A DNA stretch of 64,000 nt from Paraburkholderia tropica (GTDB taxonomy: Bacteria; Pseudomonadota; Gammaproteobacteria; Burkholderiales; Burkholderiaceae): assembly GCF_900109265.1 (NCBI RefSeq), contig NZ_FNZM01000013.1:124001-188000 (forward strand), written 5' to 3'. Of the stretch, positions 1 through 9,611 are shown piece after piece; position 1 is the first letter of the stretch, and each line of letters starts with the position of its first letter. The translations under genes were made by a program, and so were the position numbers. The notes beneath the pieces were generated by a model that made no database searches, was not told the DNA's origin, and saw only the letters and a program-made list of their open reading frames with translations.

Positions 1-2
1 AA

Positions 3-1484
3 CCGAAACTCGGCGGCGACTTCGCGCTGATTAAAGGCGTGGCCAAGCGGCTGATCGAACTCGACGACGAAGCGCTCGAAAACGGCACGGAACGCGTGCT
101 CGATATCGACTTTATCCGCGAGCACACGCTGGGCTTCGCGGCCTTCGCCGAAGAGCTGCGCAACGAAAGCTGGCCGCTGCTCGAAGCGGAATCGGGCGTG
201 GCGCGCGAAGATATCGAAGGCCTTGCTCGCGTCTATGCGAACGGCAAACGTGTGATTGCTACGTGGGGCATGGGCATCACGCAGCACAAGCACTCGGTGC
301 AAACCGTGCATCTGCTCTCGAATCTGCTGATGATGCGCGGCAATATCGGCCGCGAGGGCGCGGGCTTGTGCCCCGTGCGCGGCCATTCGAACGTGCAGGG
401 CAACCGCACCGTCGGCATCGAGGAAAAGCCTTCGCAAGCGTTTCTCGATCGTCTCGGCAAAGTTTTTGATTTCGCGCCGCCGCGCGAGCATGGACTCGAC
501 GTCGTGGAAACGGTCGAGCACATGATCGAAGGCCGCCTCAAGGTGTTCATCGGCCTTGGCGGCAACTTCGCGATGGCGACGCCGGACACGCTGCGCACCT
601 TCGACGGCCTGCGCTCGTGCAGACTCACCGTTCACATCACCACCAAGCTCAATCGCAGCCACCTCGTGCATGGCGAGCGCGCCCTCATTCTGCCGACGCT
701 CGGGCGCACCGAAATCGACATGCAGAACGGCGTCGCGCAAGGCGTGACGGTCGAGGATTCGATGAGCATGGTGCATATCTCTTACGGCATGAACAAGCCG
801 GCCTCGCCGAACCTGATGTCGGAAACGGCGATCGTGGCGAATATCGCCCACGCCACGCTCGGCGACGGCAAAGTGGATTGGCTCGGCTATGCGAACGACT
901 ACGCCAAAGTGCGCGACGCGATCGAGCAGACTATCGAAGGTTTCGACCGGTACAACGAACGCATCCAGCACCCCGGCGGCTTTCATCTGCGCGTTGCCTC
1001 GCGCGAGCGCGACTGGAAAACCGACACCGGCAAAGCGAATTTCATCGTGCACGCGGTGCAGCAGGACACGCCGATCGCGCGCGCGAAGGCGCAGCACGGC
1101 GACCGCCTGATGACGCTGATGACGACGCGTTCGCACGACCAGTACAACACCACGGTCTACGCGCTGGACGACCGTTATCGCGGCGTATTTGGCCAGCGCC
1201 GCGTGGTGTTCATCAACCCCGCCGATATCGCGATGCTGGGCTTCAAGAATGGCGACTGGGTCGATATGAGCACCGTCTGGGAGGACGGCATCGCGCGCCG
1301 CGCCGATCATTTCCGCCTCGTGGAATACGATATTCCGCGTGGCTGTATTGGTGCGTATTACCCCGAAACCAATCCGCTCGTGCCACTCGCGAGCGTGGGC
1401 GACGTCTGCAACACGCCGACTTCCAAGTCGATTCCCGTGCTGTTGCACGCTTCCTCCGAGCCCGCGGAACTGCCCGCTTTCTAA
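3..1484 (+). CDS. FdhF/YdeP-family molybdopterin oxidoreductase, N-terminus outside window
   Basis: The reading frame is open from the first bases and lacks the N-terminal third of the family, so the gene starts upstream of the window. What remains covers the molybdopterin domains and the C-terminal dinucleotide-binding domain. It shares blocks with the full-length gene downstream: WGMGITQH, RGHSNVQGNRTVGI, EKPS, IGLGGNFA, SRSHDQYNTTVYALDDRYRGVFG-like text and AYYPETNPLVPL. Family knowledge: formate-dehydrogenase-alpha-like proteins bind bis-MGD and many, such as E. coli YdeP, have no settled substrate. The two genes are diverged paralogues rather than a recent duplication. A GTG at 39 is an internal codon, not a credible start. 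Confidence 0.88.
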   Translation, partial: PKLGGDFALIKGVAKRLIELDDEALENGTERVLDIDFIREHTLGFAAFAEELRNESWPLLEAESGVAREDIEGLARVYANGKRVIATWGMGITQHKHSVQTVHLLSNLLMMRGNIGREGAGLCPVRGHSNVQGNRTVGIEEKPSQAFLDRLGKVFDFAPPREHGLDVVETVEHMIEGRLKVFIGLGGNFAMATPDTLRTFDGLRSCRLTVHITTKLNRSHLVHGERALILPTLGRTEIDMQNGVAQGVTVEDSMSMVHISYGMNKPASPNLMSETAIVANIAHATLGDGKVDWLGYANDYAKVRDAIEQTIEGFDRYNERIQHPGGFHLRVASRERDWKTDTGKANFIVHAVQQDTPIARAKAQHGDRLMTLMTTRSHDQYNTTVYALDDRYRGVFGQRRVVFINPADIAMLGFKNGDWVDMSTVWEDGIARRADHFRLVEYDIPRGCIGAYYPETNPLVPLASVGDVCNTPTSKSIPVLLHASSEPAELPAF

Positions 1485-1884
1485 AGCGCATGTGTGTTCA
1501 TCGCTTTTCCAGTTTTCATGATGCACGAACGCGCCCAATGCGTGCGCCGATAGCTAATATCGGCCAGTACACGTTCACGCCCTGAATGCTCATCTCTAGA
1601 ATAGAATGGCACGCTTCAATTCCCTCTGCTTGCAAGCCGCTTCGGTCGAATTCACCATTTTGAAGCGCACATTCGTCATTGGAAATCGATATATTCAATT
1701 AAACACAACGCAACGGAATCGGCGAGTCAAGCAAGGCGAATCGGAGTATTTCATTCTTGTCTCCATATCGGGATTTCCTAAACTGAATCCTGATAACGGG
1801 GATGAGCTTTCATCGCGATGCGGTTGCGGCGCCGTCATGCTCGGCGACTTCGGCGCGTAAGCGAAACACCGAATGGAGTTTCCT
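1485..1884. other. intergenic region between the two Mo-oxidoreductase genes
   Basis: About 400 bases without a convincing gene and less GC-rich than the flanks. The only marked signal is the ribosome-binding site GGAG at 1875-1878. A pair of distant arms, GCTTCAA near 1613 and TTGAAGC near 1660, could be chance. No clear sigma-70 promoter or terminator was found, but the size suggests the downstream gene has its own promoter. Confidence 0.5.
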
Positions 1885-4164
1885 ATGACGAAACTACGCG
1901 ATGTGCCAGGCGTCCATCCCTACACCGGACCGGCGGGCGGCTGGGGCGCGCTCAAGGCCACGGCGCAGGCGATTCACGACCAGATGGAAAGCATCGAGGC
2001 GCCCATCACGCTGATGCGGACCAACCAGCCCGACGGCTTCGACTGCCCCGGCTGTGCGTGGCCCGACAAGGAGCACCGATCGACGTTTCAGTTCTGCGAA
2101 AACGGCGCGAAAGCGGTCACCTGGGAGGCCACCAGCAAACGCGTCACGCCTGAATTCTTCGCGGCCAATACCGTCAGCTCGCTGCTGCAAAAGACCGATT
2201 ACGAACTCGAAGACATGGGGCGGCTCACCCATCCGCTCGTCTACGATCGCGCGACGGATACATTCCGCCCCGTCGACTGGGAAGACGCCTTCGCGCGCAT
2301 CGGCGAAATTCTGCGTTCGCTTTCGCCGGATCAGGTGGAGTTTTATACGTCGGGACGCGCATCGAACGAAGCCGCATTTCTTTATCAATTGTTCGCGCGT
2401 GAATTCGGTACCAACAATTTTCCCGATTGCTCGAATATGTGTCACGAGCCGACCAGCGTTGGCCTGCCGCAATCAATTGGGATCGGCAAAGGCACGGTAT
2501 CGCTCGACGATTTCGATTCGACCGAACTGATTATTTCCATTGGTCATAATCCCGGCACGAATCATCCACGCATGATGGGTACGCTGCACGAGGCCGCGCG
2601 CCGCAACGTGCCCATCATCGTGTTCAATCCGCTGCGCGAACGCGCGCTCGAACGTTTCGCCGATCCGCAAAGCATGATCGAAATGGCGACCTTCGGCTCG
2701 ACGCGCATCGCCTCGACGTACTTCCAGGTCGATGCGGGCGGCGACGCCGCCGCGCTCAAAGGCGTAATGAAAGCGCTGCTGCAAATGGAAGCGGAGCAAA
2801 GCGGCGTGCTCGATAATGCGTTCATCGCGCAACATACCGACAATTTCGATGCTTTCGCGGCAGACCTCGAGGCGACCACGTGGGACGACATCGAGAAAGC
2901 CAGCGGCCTCGCGCGGGCCGATCTCGAACACGTGGCGATTGCCTACGCAAAATCGAATGCCACCATCGTCACGTATGGCATGGGGGTCACGCAGCACAAC
3001 AAGGGCACGGCCAACGTGCGCCTGATCGCCGACCTGCTGCTGATGCGCGGCAATTTCGGCAAGCCCGGCGCGGGTATATGTCCGCTGCGCGGCCATTCGA
3101 ATGTGCAAGGCAATCGCACGGTGGGCATTACCGAAAAGCCGTCGCCAGCCTTTCTCAAGCTGATCGAAGACGCCTGTGGCTTCACGCCGCCCGCCGGCCA
3201 CGGTCACGACGCGGTGCAAGCCATGCAGGCGATGATCGACGGCAAGGCCAAGGCGCTGCTGTGCCTCGGCGGCAATTTCGCGGTGGCGTTGCCCGACGCC
3301 GAGCAATCGTTTCCTGCGATGGCCTCGCTCGACCTCGGCGTGCATATCGGCACGAAACTCAATCGCACGCATTTGCTGGTGTCGAAGGAAACCTATCTGT
3401 TTCCGTGTCTCGGCCGCACGGAGCTCGACATGCAAAGCAGCGGGCGCCAATCGATCACGGTGGAAGATTCGATGTCGATGGTGCATGCGTCGGCGGGCAA
3501 GCTCACGCCCGCGTCCGACCAGCTGCGCTCCGAGCCCGCCATCGTGGCCGGCATGGCGCGCGCCACGCTGCCCCATACCAAAGTGCCGTGGATGGAACTG
3601 ATCGCCGATTATGACAAGATTCGCGATCTCATCGAGCGCACCGTGCCGGGCTTCGAGGACTTCAATCGGCGCATCCGCGCGCCGGGCGGTTTCCGTCTGC
3701 CGCTGCCGCCCACCGAACGGCAATGGCACACGCCCTCGGGCAAAGCCGTGTTCTCGGTGTATGGCGGCGTGAAGGAAGACGCCGACGTGCTCGGCGCTCA
3801 AAACGTGTTGCGGCTCATCACGATACGCAGCCACGACCAGTACAACACGACGATCTACGCAATGGACGACCGCTATCGCGGCGTGTTTGGCCGCCGCGAC
3901 GTGCTCTTCATGAACGCCGACGATATGGCGGCTTACGGCATCGAGCACGGCGATCAGGTCGATATCGAAACCGTCACGTCATCGGGACGCACGCTTCGTC
4001 TGAAGAACATCACGGCGATTGTGTACAGCATCGCGCGTGGTTCTGTCGCTGCGTACTATCCTGAAGCCAATGTGCTCGTTCCGCTCGACTACATCGACAA
4101 GGAAAGTGGCACGCCCTCGTATAAATCCGTGCCAGTACACGTCGTGCGCGCGGCGGGAAATTAG
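1885..4164 (+). CDS. FdhF/YdeP-family molybdopterin oxidoreductase, full length
   Basis: A 759-residue protein of the formate-dehydrogenase-alpha/YdeP type. The N-terminal motif CPGCAWP (Cys54 and Cys57) plus Cys71 may bind an Fe-S cluster or metal. DCSNMCHEPTSVGL around residue 186 corresponds to the loop that holds the Sec/Cys molybdenum ligand in FdhF, here Cys. RGHSNVQGNRTVG and SHDQYNTTIYAMDDRYRG are family blocks. There is no Tat signal, so it is probably cytoplasmic. The start at 1885 is chosen because GGAG lies 6 nt upstream; an in-frame ATG at 1873 overlaps that site. It is followed 88 nt later by a bd-type quinol oxidase, but no electron-transfer partner subunit is visible. The substrate cannot be told from sequence. 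Confidence 0.88.
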   Translation: MTKLRDVPGVHPYTGPAGGWGALKATAQAIHDQMESIEAPITLMRTNQPDGFDCPGCAWPDKEHRSTFQFCENGAKAVTWEATSKRVTPEFFAANTVSSLLQKTDYELEDMGRLTHPLVYDRATDTFRPVDWEDAFARIGEILRSLSPDQVEFYTSGRASNEAAFLYQLFAREFGTNNFPDCSNMCHEPTSVGLPQSIGIGKGTVSLDDFDSTELIISIGHNPGTNHPRMMGTLHEAARRNVPIIVFNPLRERALERFADPQSMIEMATFGSTRIASTYFQVDAGGDAAALKGVMKALLQMEAEQSGVLDNAFIAQHTDNFDAFAADLEATTWDDIEKASGLARADLEHVAIAYAKSNATIVTYGMGVTQHNKGTANVRLIADLLLMRGNFGKPGAGICPLRGHSNVQGNRTVGITEKPSPAFLKLIEDACGFTPPAGHGHDAVQAMQAMIDGKAKALLCLGGNFAVALPDAEQSFPAMASLDLGVHIGTKLNRTHLLVSKETYLFPCLGRTELDMQSSGRQSITVEDSMSMVHASAGKLTPASDQLRSEPAIVAGMARATLPHTKVPWMELIADYDKIRDLIERTVPGFEDFNRRIRAPGGFRLPLPPTERQWHTPSGKAVFSVYGGVKEDADVLGAQNVLRLITIRSHDQYNTTIYAMDDRYRGVFGRRDVLFMNADDMAAYGIEHGDQVDIETVTSSGRTLRLKNITAIVYSIARGSVAAYYPEANVLVPLDYIDKESGTPSYKSVPVHVVRAAGN

Positions 4165-4252
4165 TTGTGTGCAATGCCGCCGGGCGCCGCGCAGCCGCGT
4201 CCGGCCGCTCTGGGCATGCGCATGCAGTCGCCAATGGGAGTTTACAAAAATC

Positions 4253-5641
4253 ATGGATATTTTCGACGCCTTTCATCTCGCCAGGCTGCAATTCGCGTTC
4301 ACCGTCTCCTTTCATATTGTCTTTCCGGCAATCAGCATCGGCATGGCGAGTTTCCTGGCCGTACTCGAATGGCGTCTGCTGCTCACCGGCGACCCCGCCT
4401 ATAAAGACATGTACCGCTTCTGGGTGAAGATCTTCGCCGTGGGGTTCGGCATGGGCGTGGTGTCGGGCGTCGTGATGGCTTACGAATTCGGCACGAACTG
4501 GAGCGGCTTCTCCACCATAGCGGGCAATATTACCGGACCGCTGCTGACCTATGAAGTCTTGACCGCCTTCTTTCTCGAAGCCGGTTTTCTCGGCGTCATG
4601 TTGTTCGGCTGGAATCGCGTGAGTCCGAAAGCGCATTTCTTTTCCACGCTCATGGTGGCGGTCGGCACGCTCATTTCCACTTTCTGGATTCTTGCGTCGA
4701 ATAGTTTCATGCAAACGCCGCAAGGCTATGCCATCCAGAATGGCCGCATCGTGCCGGTCGACTGGTGGAAAGTGATCTTCAATCCGTCCTTCCCGTTCCG
4801 GCTCGCGCATATGACGATTGCGGCGTTTATCGTCGCCGCGTTTATCGTGGCCGCGTGCGGCGCATGGCATTTGCTGCGCGGCCGCCGCGACGTGCCGGTC
4901 AAGCGCAGCTTTTCGATGGCGCTCTGGATGCTGCTCGTGCTCGCGCCCGTGCAGATTTTCGTCGGCGACGCGCACGGGCTCAATACGCGCGAATATCAGC
5001 CCGCGAAAATCGCGGCCATCGAAGGGCTTTGGGAAACCGAGCACGGCGGCACGGCGCTCAATCTCGTCGGTCTGCCCGATATGGACGCCGAAGTCACGCG
5101 CTACGCAATCCAGGTGCCGCATTTAGGCAGCCTGATTCTCACGCATAGCTGGAATGGCGAAATTCGCGGTCTCAAGGAATTTCCGCCCCAAGACCGGCCG
5201 TATTCGCCGATCATTTTCTGGACGTTCCGCATCATGGCCGGGCTAGGCATGTTGATGCTGCTGACTGCCGTGCTGGGCCTGCTGCTGCGACCGCGCGGCC
5301 GGCTGTACGAATCGCGCGCGTTTCAGCGGCTGGTGTTCTGCATGGGCCCCTCGGGCATTCTCGCGCTGCTCGCAGGCTGGATCACCACCGAAGTCGGCCG
5401 CCAGCCGTGGACCGTTTATGGCGTGGTCCGCACCATCGATTCGGTTTCGCCTATTGGCGCACAACAGGCGGGCGTGTCGCTGCTGATCTTCGTGATCGTC
5501 TATTTCCTCGTGTTTGGCACGGGCGTGTATTACATGCTCAAGATGATGAAAAAAGGACCGGCGACCGGCGTGGAAACGAACGAGTCGCTGAAATATCCGG
5601 GCTTGCATAATCGCGCGCTAGACGCCGTGGTGGGAGAGTAA
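4253..5641 (+). CDS. cioA: cytochrome bd-type quinol oxidase subunit I (cyanide-insensitive type)
   Basis: A 462-residue integral membrane protein of the CydA/CioA family, which oxidises quinol and reduces O2 to water in the inner membrane. The N-terminus MDIFDAFHLARLQFAFT is typical; His21 in FHIVFPA matches the conserved heme-ligand position and GRQPW is the classical motif near the quinol site. The protein is clearly shorter than E. coli CydA (about 520), which fits the short Q-loop CioA class. The in-frame extension upstream to 4019 overlaps the previous gene and is rejected; GGGAG lies about 12 nt before 4253. The cioB gene starts 4 nt after the stop. Confidence 0.93.
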   Translation: MDIFDAFHLARLQFAFTVSFHIVFPAISIGMASFLAVLEWRLLLTGDPAYKDMYRFWVKIFAVGFGMGVVSGVVMAYEFGTNWSGFSTIAGNITGPLLTYEVLTAFFLEAGFLGVMLFGWNRVSPKAHFFSTLMVAVGTLISTFWILASNSFMQTPQGYAIQNGRIVPVDWWKVIFNPSFPFRLAHMTIAAFIVAAFIVAACGAWHLLRGRRDVPVKRSFSMALWMLLVLAPVQIFVGDAHGLNTREYQPAKIAAIEGLWETEHGGTALNLVGLPDMDAEVTRYAIQVPHLGSLILTHSWNGEIRGLKEFPPQDRPYSPIIFWTFRIMAGLGMLMLLTAVLGLLLRPRGRLYESRAFQRLVFCMGPSGILALLAGWITTEVGRQPWTVYGVVRTIDSVSPIGAQQAGVSLLIFVIVYFLVFGTGVYYMLKMMKKGPATGVETNESLKYPGLHNRALDAVVGE

Positions 5642-5645
5642 GGCC

Positions 5646-6653
5646 ATGCAAATCGACCTTCCTGTAATCTGGGCCGCCATTATCGGGCTCGGCGTGTTTA
5701 TCTACGTGATGCTCGACGGTTTCGATCTCGGCATCGGCCTGCTCTTTCCGTTTTTCGAAGGCAAGGGCGAACGCGAGGTGATGCTCAATACCGTCGCGCC
5801 GGTCTGGGACGGCAACGAAACGTTTCTCGTGCTCGGCGGCGCCGGTTTATACGGCGCGTTTCCCGTGGTGTATTCCACTTTGCTGCCCGCCAATTACATG
5901 CCGCTGATCCTGATGGTGGTAGGCCTGATATTCCGTGGCGCGGCTTTCGAATTGCGCGCAAAAGCCACGCGCACGCAACACGCATGGGACCTCGCGTTCA
6001 TTGGCGGTTCGGCGCTCGCGGCCATGTGCCAGGGCGTGACGCTCGGTTCGCTGCTGCAAGGCATCAAGATCGTCGACGATAAATTCGCGGGCGATCCTTT
6101 CGACTGGTTCTCGCCGTTCAGCGTGTTCTGCGGCTTCGGCGTGTTGCTCACCTACGCCACGCTCGGCTGCGGCTGGCTCATCATGAAAACGGACGGCGAC
6201 CTTCAGCGCAAGATGCGTGAAGTCATGCGCCCGCTCGTGGCGGTGCTGCTGCTGGCGATTGCCATCGTCAGCCTGTGGACCGTGCTGGGTTTGCCTTCGG
6301 TGAGACATCGCTGGTTTCTCAGCGGCAATCTCGGCTGGTTTCTGCCGGTGCCGATTCTCGTGGTCGCCAGCGTGTGGGGCATTTTCCATGCGCTGCGTGC
6401 GCGCCACGAAACCACGCCTTTCGTGCTGTCGCTGGCAATCTGCTTTCTGGGCTACACGGGGCTCATTATCAGCATCTGGCCGTATATCATCCCGCCTTCG
6501 CTCACGATCTGGGAGGCCTCGTCGACACGTTCGAGCCAGCTATTCGCGCTCGTCGGCACGGTGATCGTCTTGCCGGTCATTCTCGTCTACAACGCGATGC
6601 AATACCGCGTGTTCCGGGGCAAGGTGCGCGAAGGCGACCCAGGTTATCACTGA
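5646..6653 (+). CDS. cioB: cytochrome bd-type quinol oxidase subunit II
   Basis: A 335-residue hydrophobic protein with the CydB signature start (YVMLDGFDLGIGLLFPF) and the conserved VWDGNETFLVLGGAGLYGAFP block. It pairs with the subunit I gene 4 nt upstream and is almost certainly co-translated with it. Together they form a proton-non-pumping terminal oxidase that tolerates cyanide or low oxygen. No CydX-like small subunit follows: the only short frame, at 6659, encodes 11 residues without the MWYF-type start. Confidence 0.93.
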   Translation: MQIDLPVIWAAIIGLGVFIYVMLDGFDLGIGLLFPFFEGKGEREVMLNTVAPVWDGNETFLVLGGAGLYGAFPVVYSTLLPANYMPLILMVVGLIFRGAAFELRAKATRTQHAWDLAFIGGSALAAMCQGVTLGSLLQGIKIVDDKFAGDPFDWFSPFSVFCGFGVLLTYATLGCGWLIMKTDGDLQRKMREVMRPLVAVLLLAIAIVSLWTVLGLPSVRHRWFLSGNLGWFLPVPILVVASVWGIFHALRARHETTPFVLSLAICFLGYTGLIISIWPYIIPPSLTIWEASSTRSSQLFALVGTVIVLPVILVYNAMQYRVFRGKVREGDPGYH

Positions 6654-6663
6654 CCGGCATGAC

Positions 6664-6715
6664 GCCGCGCCGCGCCCGCGAGAACTGCGAGTAAAACTGC
6701 GCGGGCGCGCGCGGC
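6664..6715 (+). terminator. GC-rich stem-loop after cioAB
   Basis: Left arm at 6664-6680 and right arm at 6700-6715 pair over about 16 bp with one bulge and a loop of about 19 nt. There is no T-run, so it is more likely a 3'-end stabilising hairpin or a weak terminator than a classical one. It lies 10 nt after the cioB stop. Confidence 0.45.
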
Positions 6716-6746
6716 ATCCGCATCGTGTCCATAATAAACAAGCATC

Positions 6747-7658
6747 ATGATTGTCCGACCGCGCGAAAACTGGTTCCGGTTGCTGTTCATCTGGAACGGC
6801 TCGGTACTCTCGTCGATCATTCCGCAGCTGATTTTCATGGCCGTGGTCAGCACCCTCGCCGTCTTCACGCACGGGCGCGTGTTCGGCGAAAAGATTCCGC
6901 TCAATACGGCGCCGTTTACCTTATTCGGCGTAGCGCTCGCGATCTTTCTCGCGTTTCGCAATAACGCGAGTTACGAACGCTTTAACGAAGCGCGCCATCT
7001 CTGGGGCAATCTGCTGATCGCTTCCCGCACGCTCACGTCGCAAATGCTCTGCTACGTGCCGGAGCGCGCCGACGCCCAACGCATCGCGCAGCAATTGATT
7101 GCCTTCATTTACGCGCTCAAACACGAATTACGCGGTTCCGATCCCTCGCAGGATCTTTTGCGCCTGCTTGGACGCGAACGGGCCGATGCGCTGAGCGGCC
7201 AGTGCTATAAACCCATGTCGATACTCAACGACATGCGGCATGAACTGGCGATCGGCCAACATCGCCTTCACGCCTCCGATACGCGTCTGTGGATGTTCGA
7301 CGCGCAACTCGCCGAACTCGGCAAGTCGCTGGGCGGTTGCGAGCGCATTGCCTCCACGCCCATTCCGTTTGCGTACAACGTGCTGCTTCATCGCACGGTC
7401 TACGCGTATTGCGTGCTGCTGCCGTTCGGGCTGGTCGACTCCACGGAATTCTTCACGCCGCTGCTGTGCGTATTCATTTCCTACACGCTGATTGCGCTCG
7501 AAGCCATTGCCAGCGAAGTTGCCGATCCATTCAGCCTGACGCCCAATGCGCTCGCCCTCGACGCCATGTCGCGCAATATCGAGCGCTCCGTGCTGGAACT
7601 CTGCGGATGCGCCCTGCCCGAGCCGGTTGCGCCAGTCCGTCCCTATCAATTGACCTGA
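6747..7658 (+). CDS. bestrophin-like (YneE/UPF0187) membrane channel protein
   Basis: A 303-residue protein matching the bacterial bestrophin/YneE family, which forms pentameric ion channels in the inner membrane. Visible marks are the start IVRPRENWFRLLFIWNGSVL, the block FRNNASYERFNEARHLWG, and near the C-terminus FGLVDSTEFFTPLL followed by ALEAIASEVADPF. Length is normal for the family. It stands between cioB and moaA with gaps of 93 and 171 nt and need not be co-transcribed with either. Bacterial homologues conduct cations or anions, so the ion cannot be predicted here. Confidence 0.85.
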   Translation: MIVRPRENWFRLLFIWNGSVLSSIIPQLIFMAVVSTLAVFTHGRVFGEKIPLNTAPFTLFGVALAIFLAFRNNASYERFNEARHLWGNLLIASRTLTSQMLCYVPERADAQRIAQQLIAFIYALKHELRGSDPSQDLLRLLGRERADALSGQCYKPMSILNDMRHELAIGQHRLHASDTRLWMFDAQLAELGKSLGGCERIASTPIPFAYNVLLHRTVYAYCVLLPFGLVDSTEFFTPLLCVFISYTLIALEAIASEVADPFSLTPNALALDAMSRNIERSVLELCGCALPEPVAPVRPYQLT

Positions 7659-7829
7659 GGGTTCGCCCTCGCGGCCCAACTGTACTGCTGCGTTCCATCA
7701 CCGACTGTGCACCAGCGTCGTGCGCCCGCGGCACTATGCTGCACACACGCTCGCGATATCGCTCCAATTGACCGCTGATGGAGCCTATCGACGTATTCCA
7801 ATCGCCTTTTCGCCCTACCCCAACCGATC

Positions 7830-8933
7830 GTGAACGCCGTCGCCGAAGCTATTACCGCCCAATCCGCCGTGACTGCCCGCCCCGTCGATGCGTCCGCCGC
7901 TGCGGCACGAGACCGTCACGACCGGCCGCTGCGCGATTTGCGCCTCTCCGTGATCGACCAGTGCAATTTCCGTTGCACCTACTGCATGCCGCGCGAGGTC
8001 TTCGACGAGCACTATCGTTTTCTGCGCGCTTCCGAGCGGCTCTCGTTCGATCAGATGATGAAAATCGCGCAGGCATTCGTTGCGCTCGGCGTCGAGAAAA
8101 TCCGCATCACGGGCGGCGAACCGCTGTTGCGACGCGGACTCGAAACGTTCATCGAACGTCTCGCCCGACTCACCACGCTCAACGGCAAGCCGCTCGATAT
8201 CGCGCTGACGACGAATGGTTCGCTGCTCGCCGCGCGTGCGCGCGGTTTGCGCGACGCGGGCCTCTCGCGCGTGACGGTCAGCCTCGACGCGCTCGACGAC
8301 ACCGTATTCCGCCGCATGAGCGACGTGGATCTGCCCGTCGCGCGCATTCTCGACGGCATCGAACAGGCGCAGGCTGTGGGCCTCGCGCCGGTGAAAGTCA
8401 ACACGGTGATCGAGCGCGGCGTGAATGACAATCAGATTCTGCCGCTCGTGCAGCATTTCAAAAGTAGCGATATTGCGCTGCGCTTTATCGAATTCATGGA
8501 TGTGGGCGGCGCGGCGGGCTGGTCGAATTCCACGGTCCTGAAAGCGCACGAGATGCGCGCGATCGTCGAAACGGCATTTCCGCTCGTCGCTGCCGATCGT
8601 GCCGATGCCGCCGCCACGTCGGTCGATTATCGCCACGTGGACGGCCAAGGCACGGTCGGGTTCATCGCCAGCGTCTCCGAGCCGTTTTGCGGGCAATGCT
8701 CGCGCGCCCGCGTGTCCGCGGACGGGCAGCTCTATACCTGCCTGTTCGCGACGCAAGGCGCGGATCTCAAACCGTGGCTCGGCGAAGCGGTGCCCGGCGA
8801 GCACTTGCAGGACGCCATTCACGCGCGCTGGAACGCCCGCGACGACCGCTATTCGGAATTGAATGCCGACCGCCGCCGCGCCGGTACGGGCAAGAGCTGG
8901 CCCACCGTGCGCATGTCGCTGGTTGGCGGCTGA
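7830..8933 (+). CDS. moaA: GTP 3',8-cyclase MoaA
   Basis: A 367-residue radical-SAM enzyme that makes 3',8-cH2GTP from GTP, the first step of molybdenum-cofactor synthesis. The SAM cluster motif is Cys45-x3-Cys49-x2-Cys52 (CNFRCTYC), followed by ITGGEPLLR. The C-terminal substrate cluster shows as FCGQCSRARV and YTCLFA, and the protein ends in the GG expected for MoaA. The start is GTG at 7830 without a strong ribosome-binding site; about 30 low-complexity residues precede the core, so the true start could be slightly different. It is the first gene of a moaA-moaE-moaD set and could supply cofactor for the Mo enzymes upstream. Confidence 0.95.
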   Translation: MNAVAEAITAQSAVTARPVDASAAAARDRHDRPLRDLRLSVIDQCNFRCTYCMPREVFDEHYRFLRASERLSFDQMMKIAQAFVALGVEKIRITGGEPLLRRGLETFIERLARLTTLNGKPLDIALTTNGSLLAARARGLRDAGLSRVTVSLDALDDTVFRRMSDVDLPVARILDGIEQAQAVGLAPVKVNTVIERGVNDNQILPLVQHFKSSDIALRFIEFMDVGGAAGWSNSTVLKAHEMRAIVETAFPLVAADRADAAATSVDYRHVDGQGTVGFIASVSEPFCGQCSRARVSADGQLYTCLFATQGADLKPWLGEAVPGEHLQDAIHARWNARDDRYSELNADRRRAGTGKSWPTVRMSLVGG

Positions 8934-9006
8934 ACCGCGCGCGCCGCTTTGCGCCTCACGAATCCCGCATCGCGGACGTATCGAGGACCCCAGAGGAAAT
9001 AACGCA

Positions 9007-9549
9007 ATGACACAGCCTTCGGATCGAGACGAGCGGCACGCCGATGAAAAACCGCCGGCTGAAGATCTGCGCTTGTTCGCAAGCGGCATTGCAGCGGGCT
9101 TTGAAGTGCGCGTGCAGCACGCACCCATCGACGTGGCGGCGGAAGTCACACCGATCATGCGTAACCCCAACGTGGGCGCCGTGGTGGATTTCGTCGGCAT
9201 CGTGCGCAATAGCGGCGATGGCGACGACATTGTCGCGCTAGAACTCGAGCACTATCCGGGTATGACCGAGCATTCGCTCTGGAGCATCGTCGAGGAAGCG
9301 GCGGCGCGCTGGTCATTGGATGCGGTGAAGATCGTGCACCGGATAGGACGTATTGCGCTCGGTCTTCCGGTGGTGATCGTCGTGGTGGCTTCGCCGCATC
9401 GCGCAGCCGCATTCGAAGCCTGCGAATTCATCATGGATTTTCTGAAAACGCACGCGCCGTTCTGGAAAAAAGAAATATGCCGCGATGGCGAATCGCATTG
9501 GGTCGAAGCGAAAAGCCAGGACGAGCAGGCCATGCTTCGCTGGGGATGA
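9007..9549 (+). CDS. moaE: molybdopterin synthase catalytic subunit MoaE
   Basis: A 180-residue MoaE, the large subunit that inserts two dithiolene sulfurs into cPMP. Family marks include GAVVDFVGIVR, LELEHYPGMTE, VHRIGRIALG, ASPHRAAAFEACEFIMDFLK and PFWKKE with the active-site lysines. Residues 1-30 are a charged extension longer than usual. The start at 9007 has AGAGGAAA about 8 nt upstream; the in-frame extension from 8863 overlaps the end of moaA and is rejected. The gene order moaA-moaE-moaD is unusual because moaD follows moaE. Confidence 0.94.
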   Translation: MTQPSDRDERHADEKPPAEDLRLFASGIAAGFEVRVQHAPIDVAAEVTPIMRNPNVGAVVDFVGIVRNSGDGDDIVALELEHYPGMTEHSLWSIVEEAAARWSLDAVKIVHRIGRIALGLPVVIVVVASPHRAAAFEACEFIMDFLKTHAPFWKKEICRDGESHWVEAKSQDEQAMLRWG

Positions 9550-9611
9550 AATCCGTTTATCGCAACACGGTTGAACATTCCCTCGCACGATTGTGCATCA
9601 GGACACTATTC

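Noticed and set aside
2473..3948. 491-residue antisense frame opposite the Mo oxidoreductase
   Set aside because: Shadow frame without motifs; the plus strand carries conserved molybdopterin blocks throughout.
6659..6694. CydX-like small subunit after cioB
   Set aside because: The 11-residue frame has no hydrophobic segment and lies in the arm of a stem-loop.
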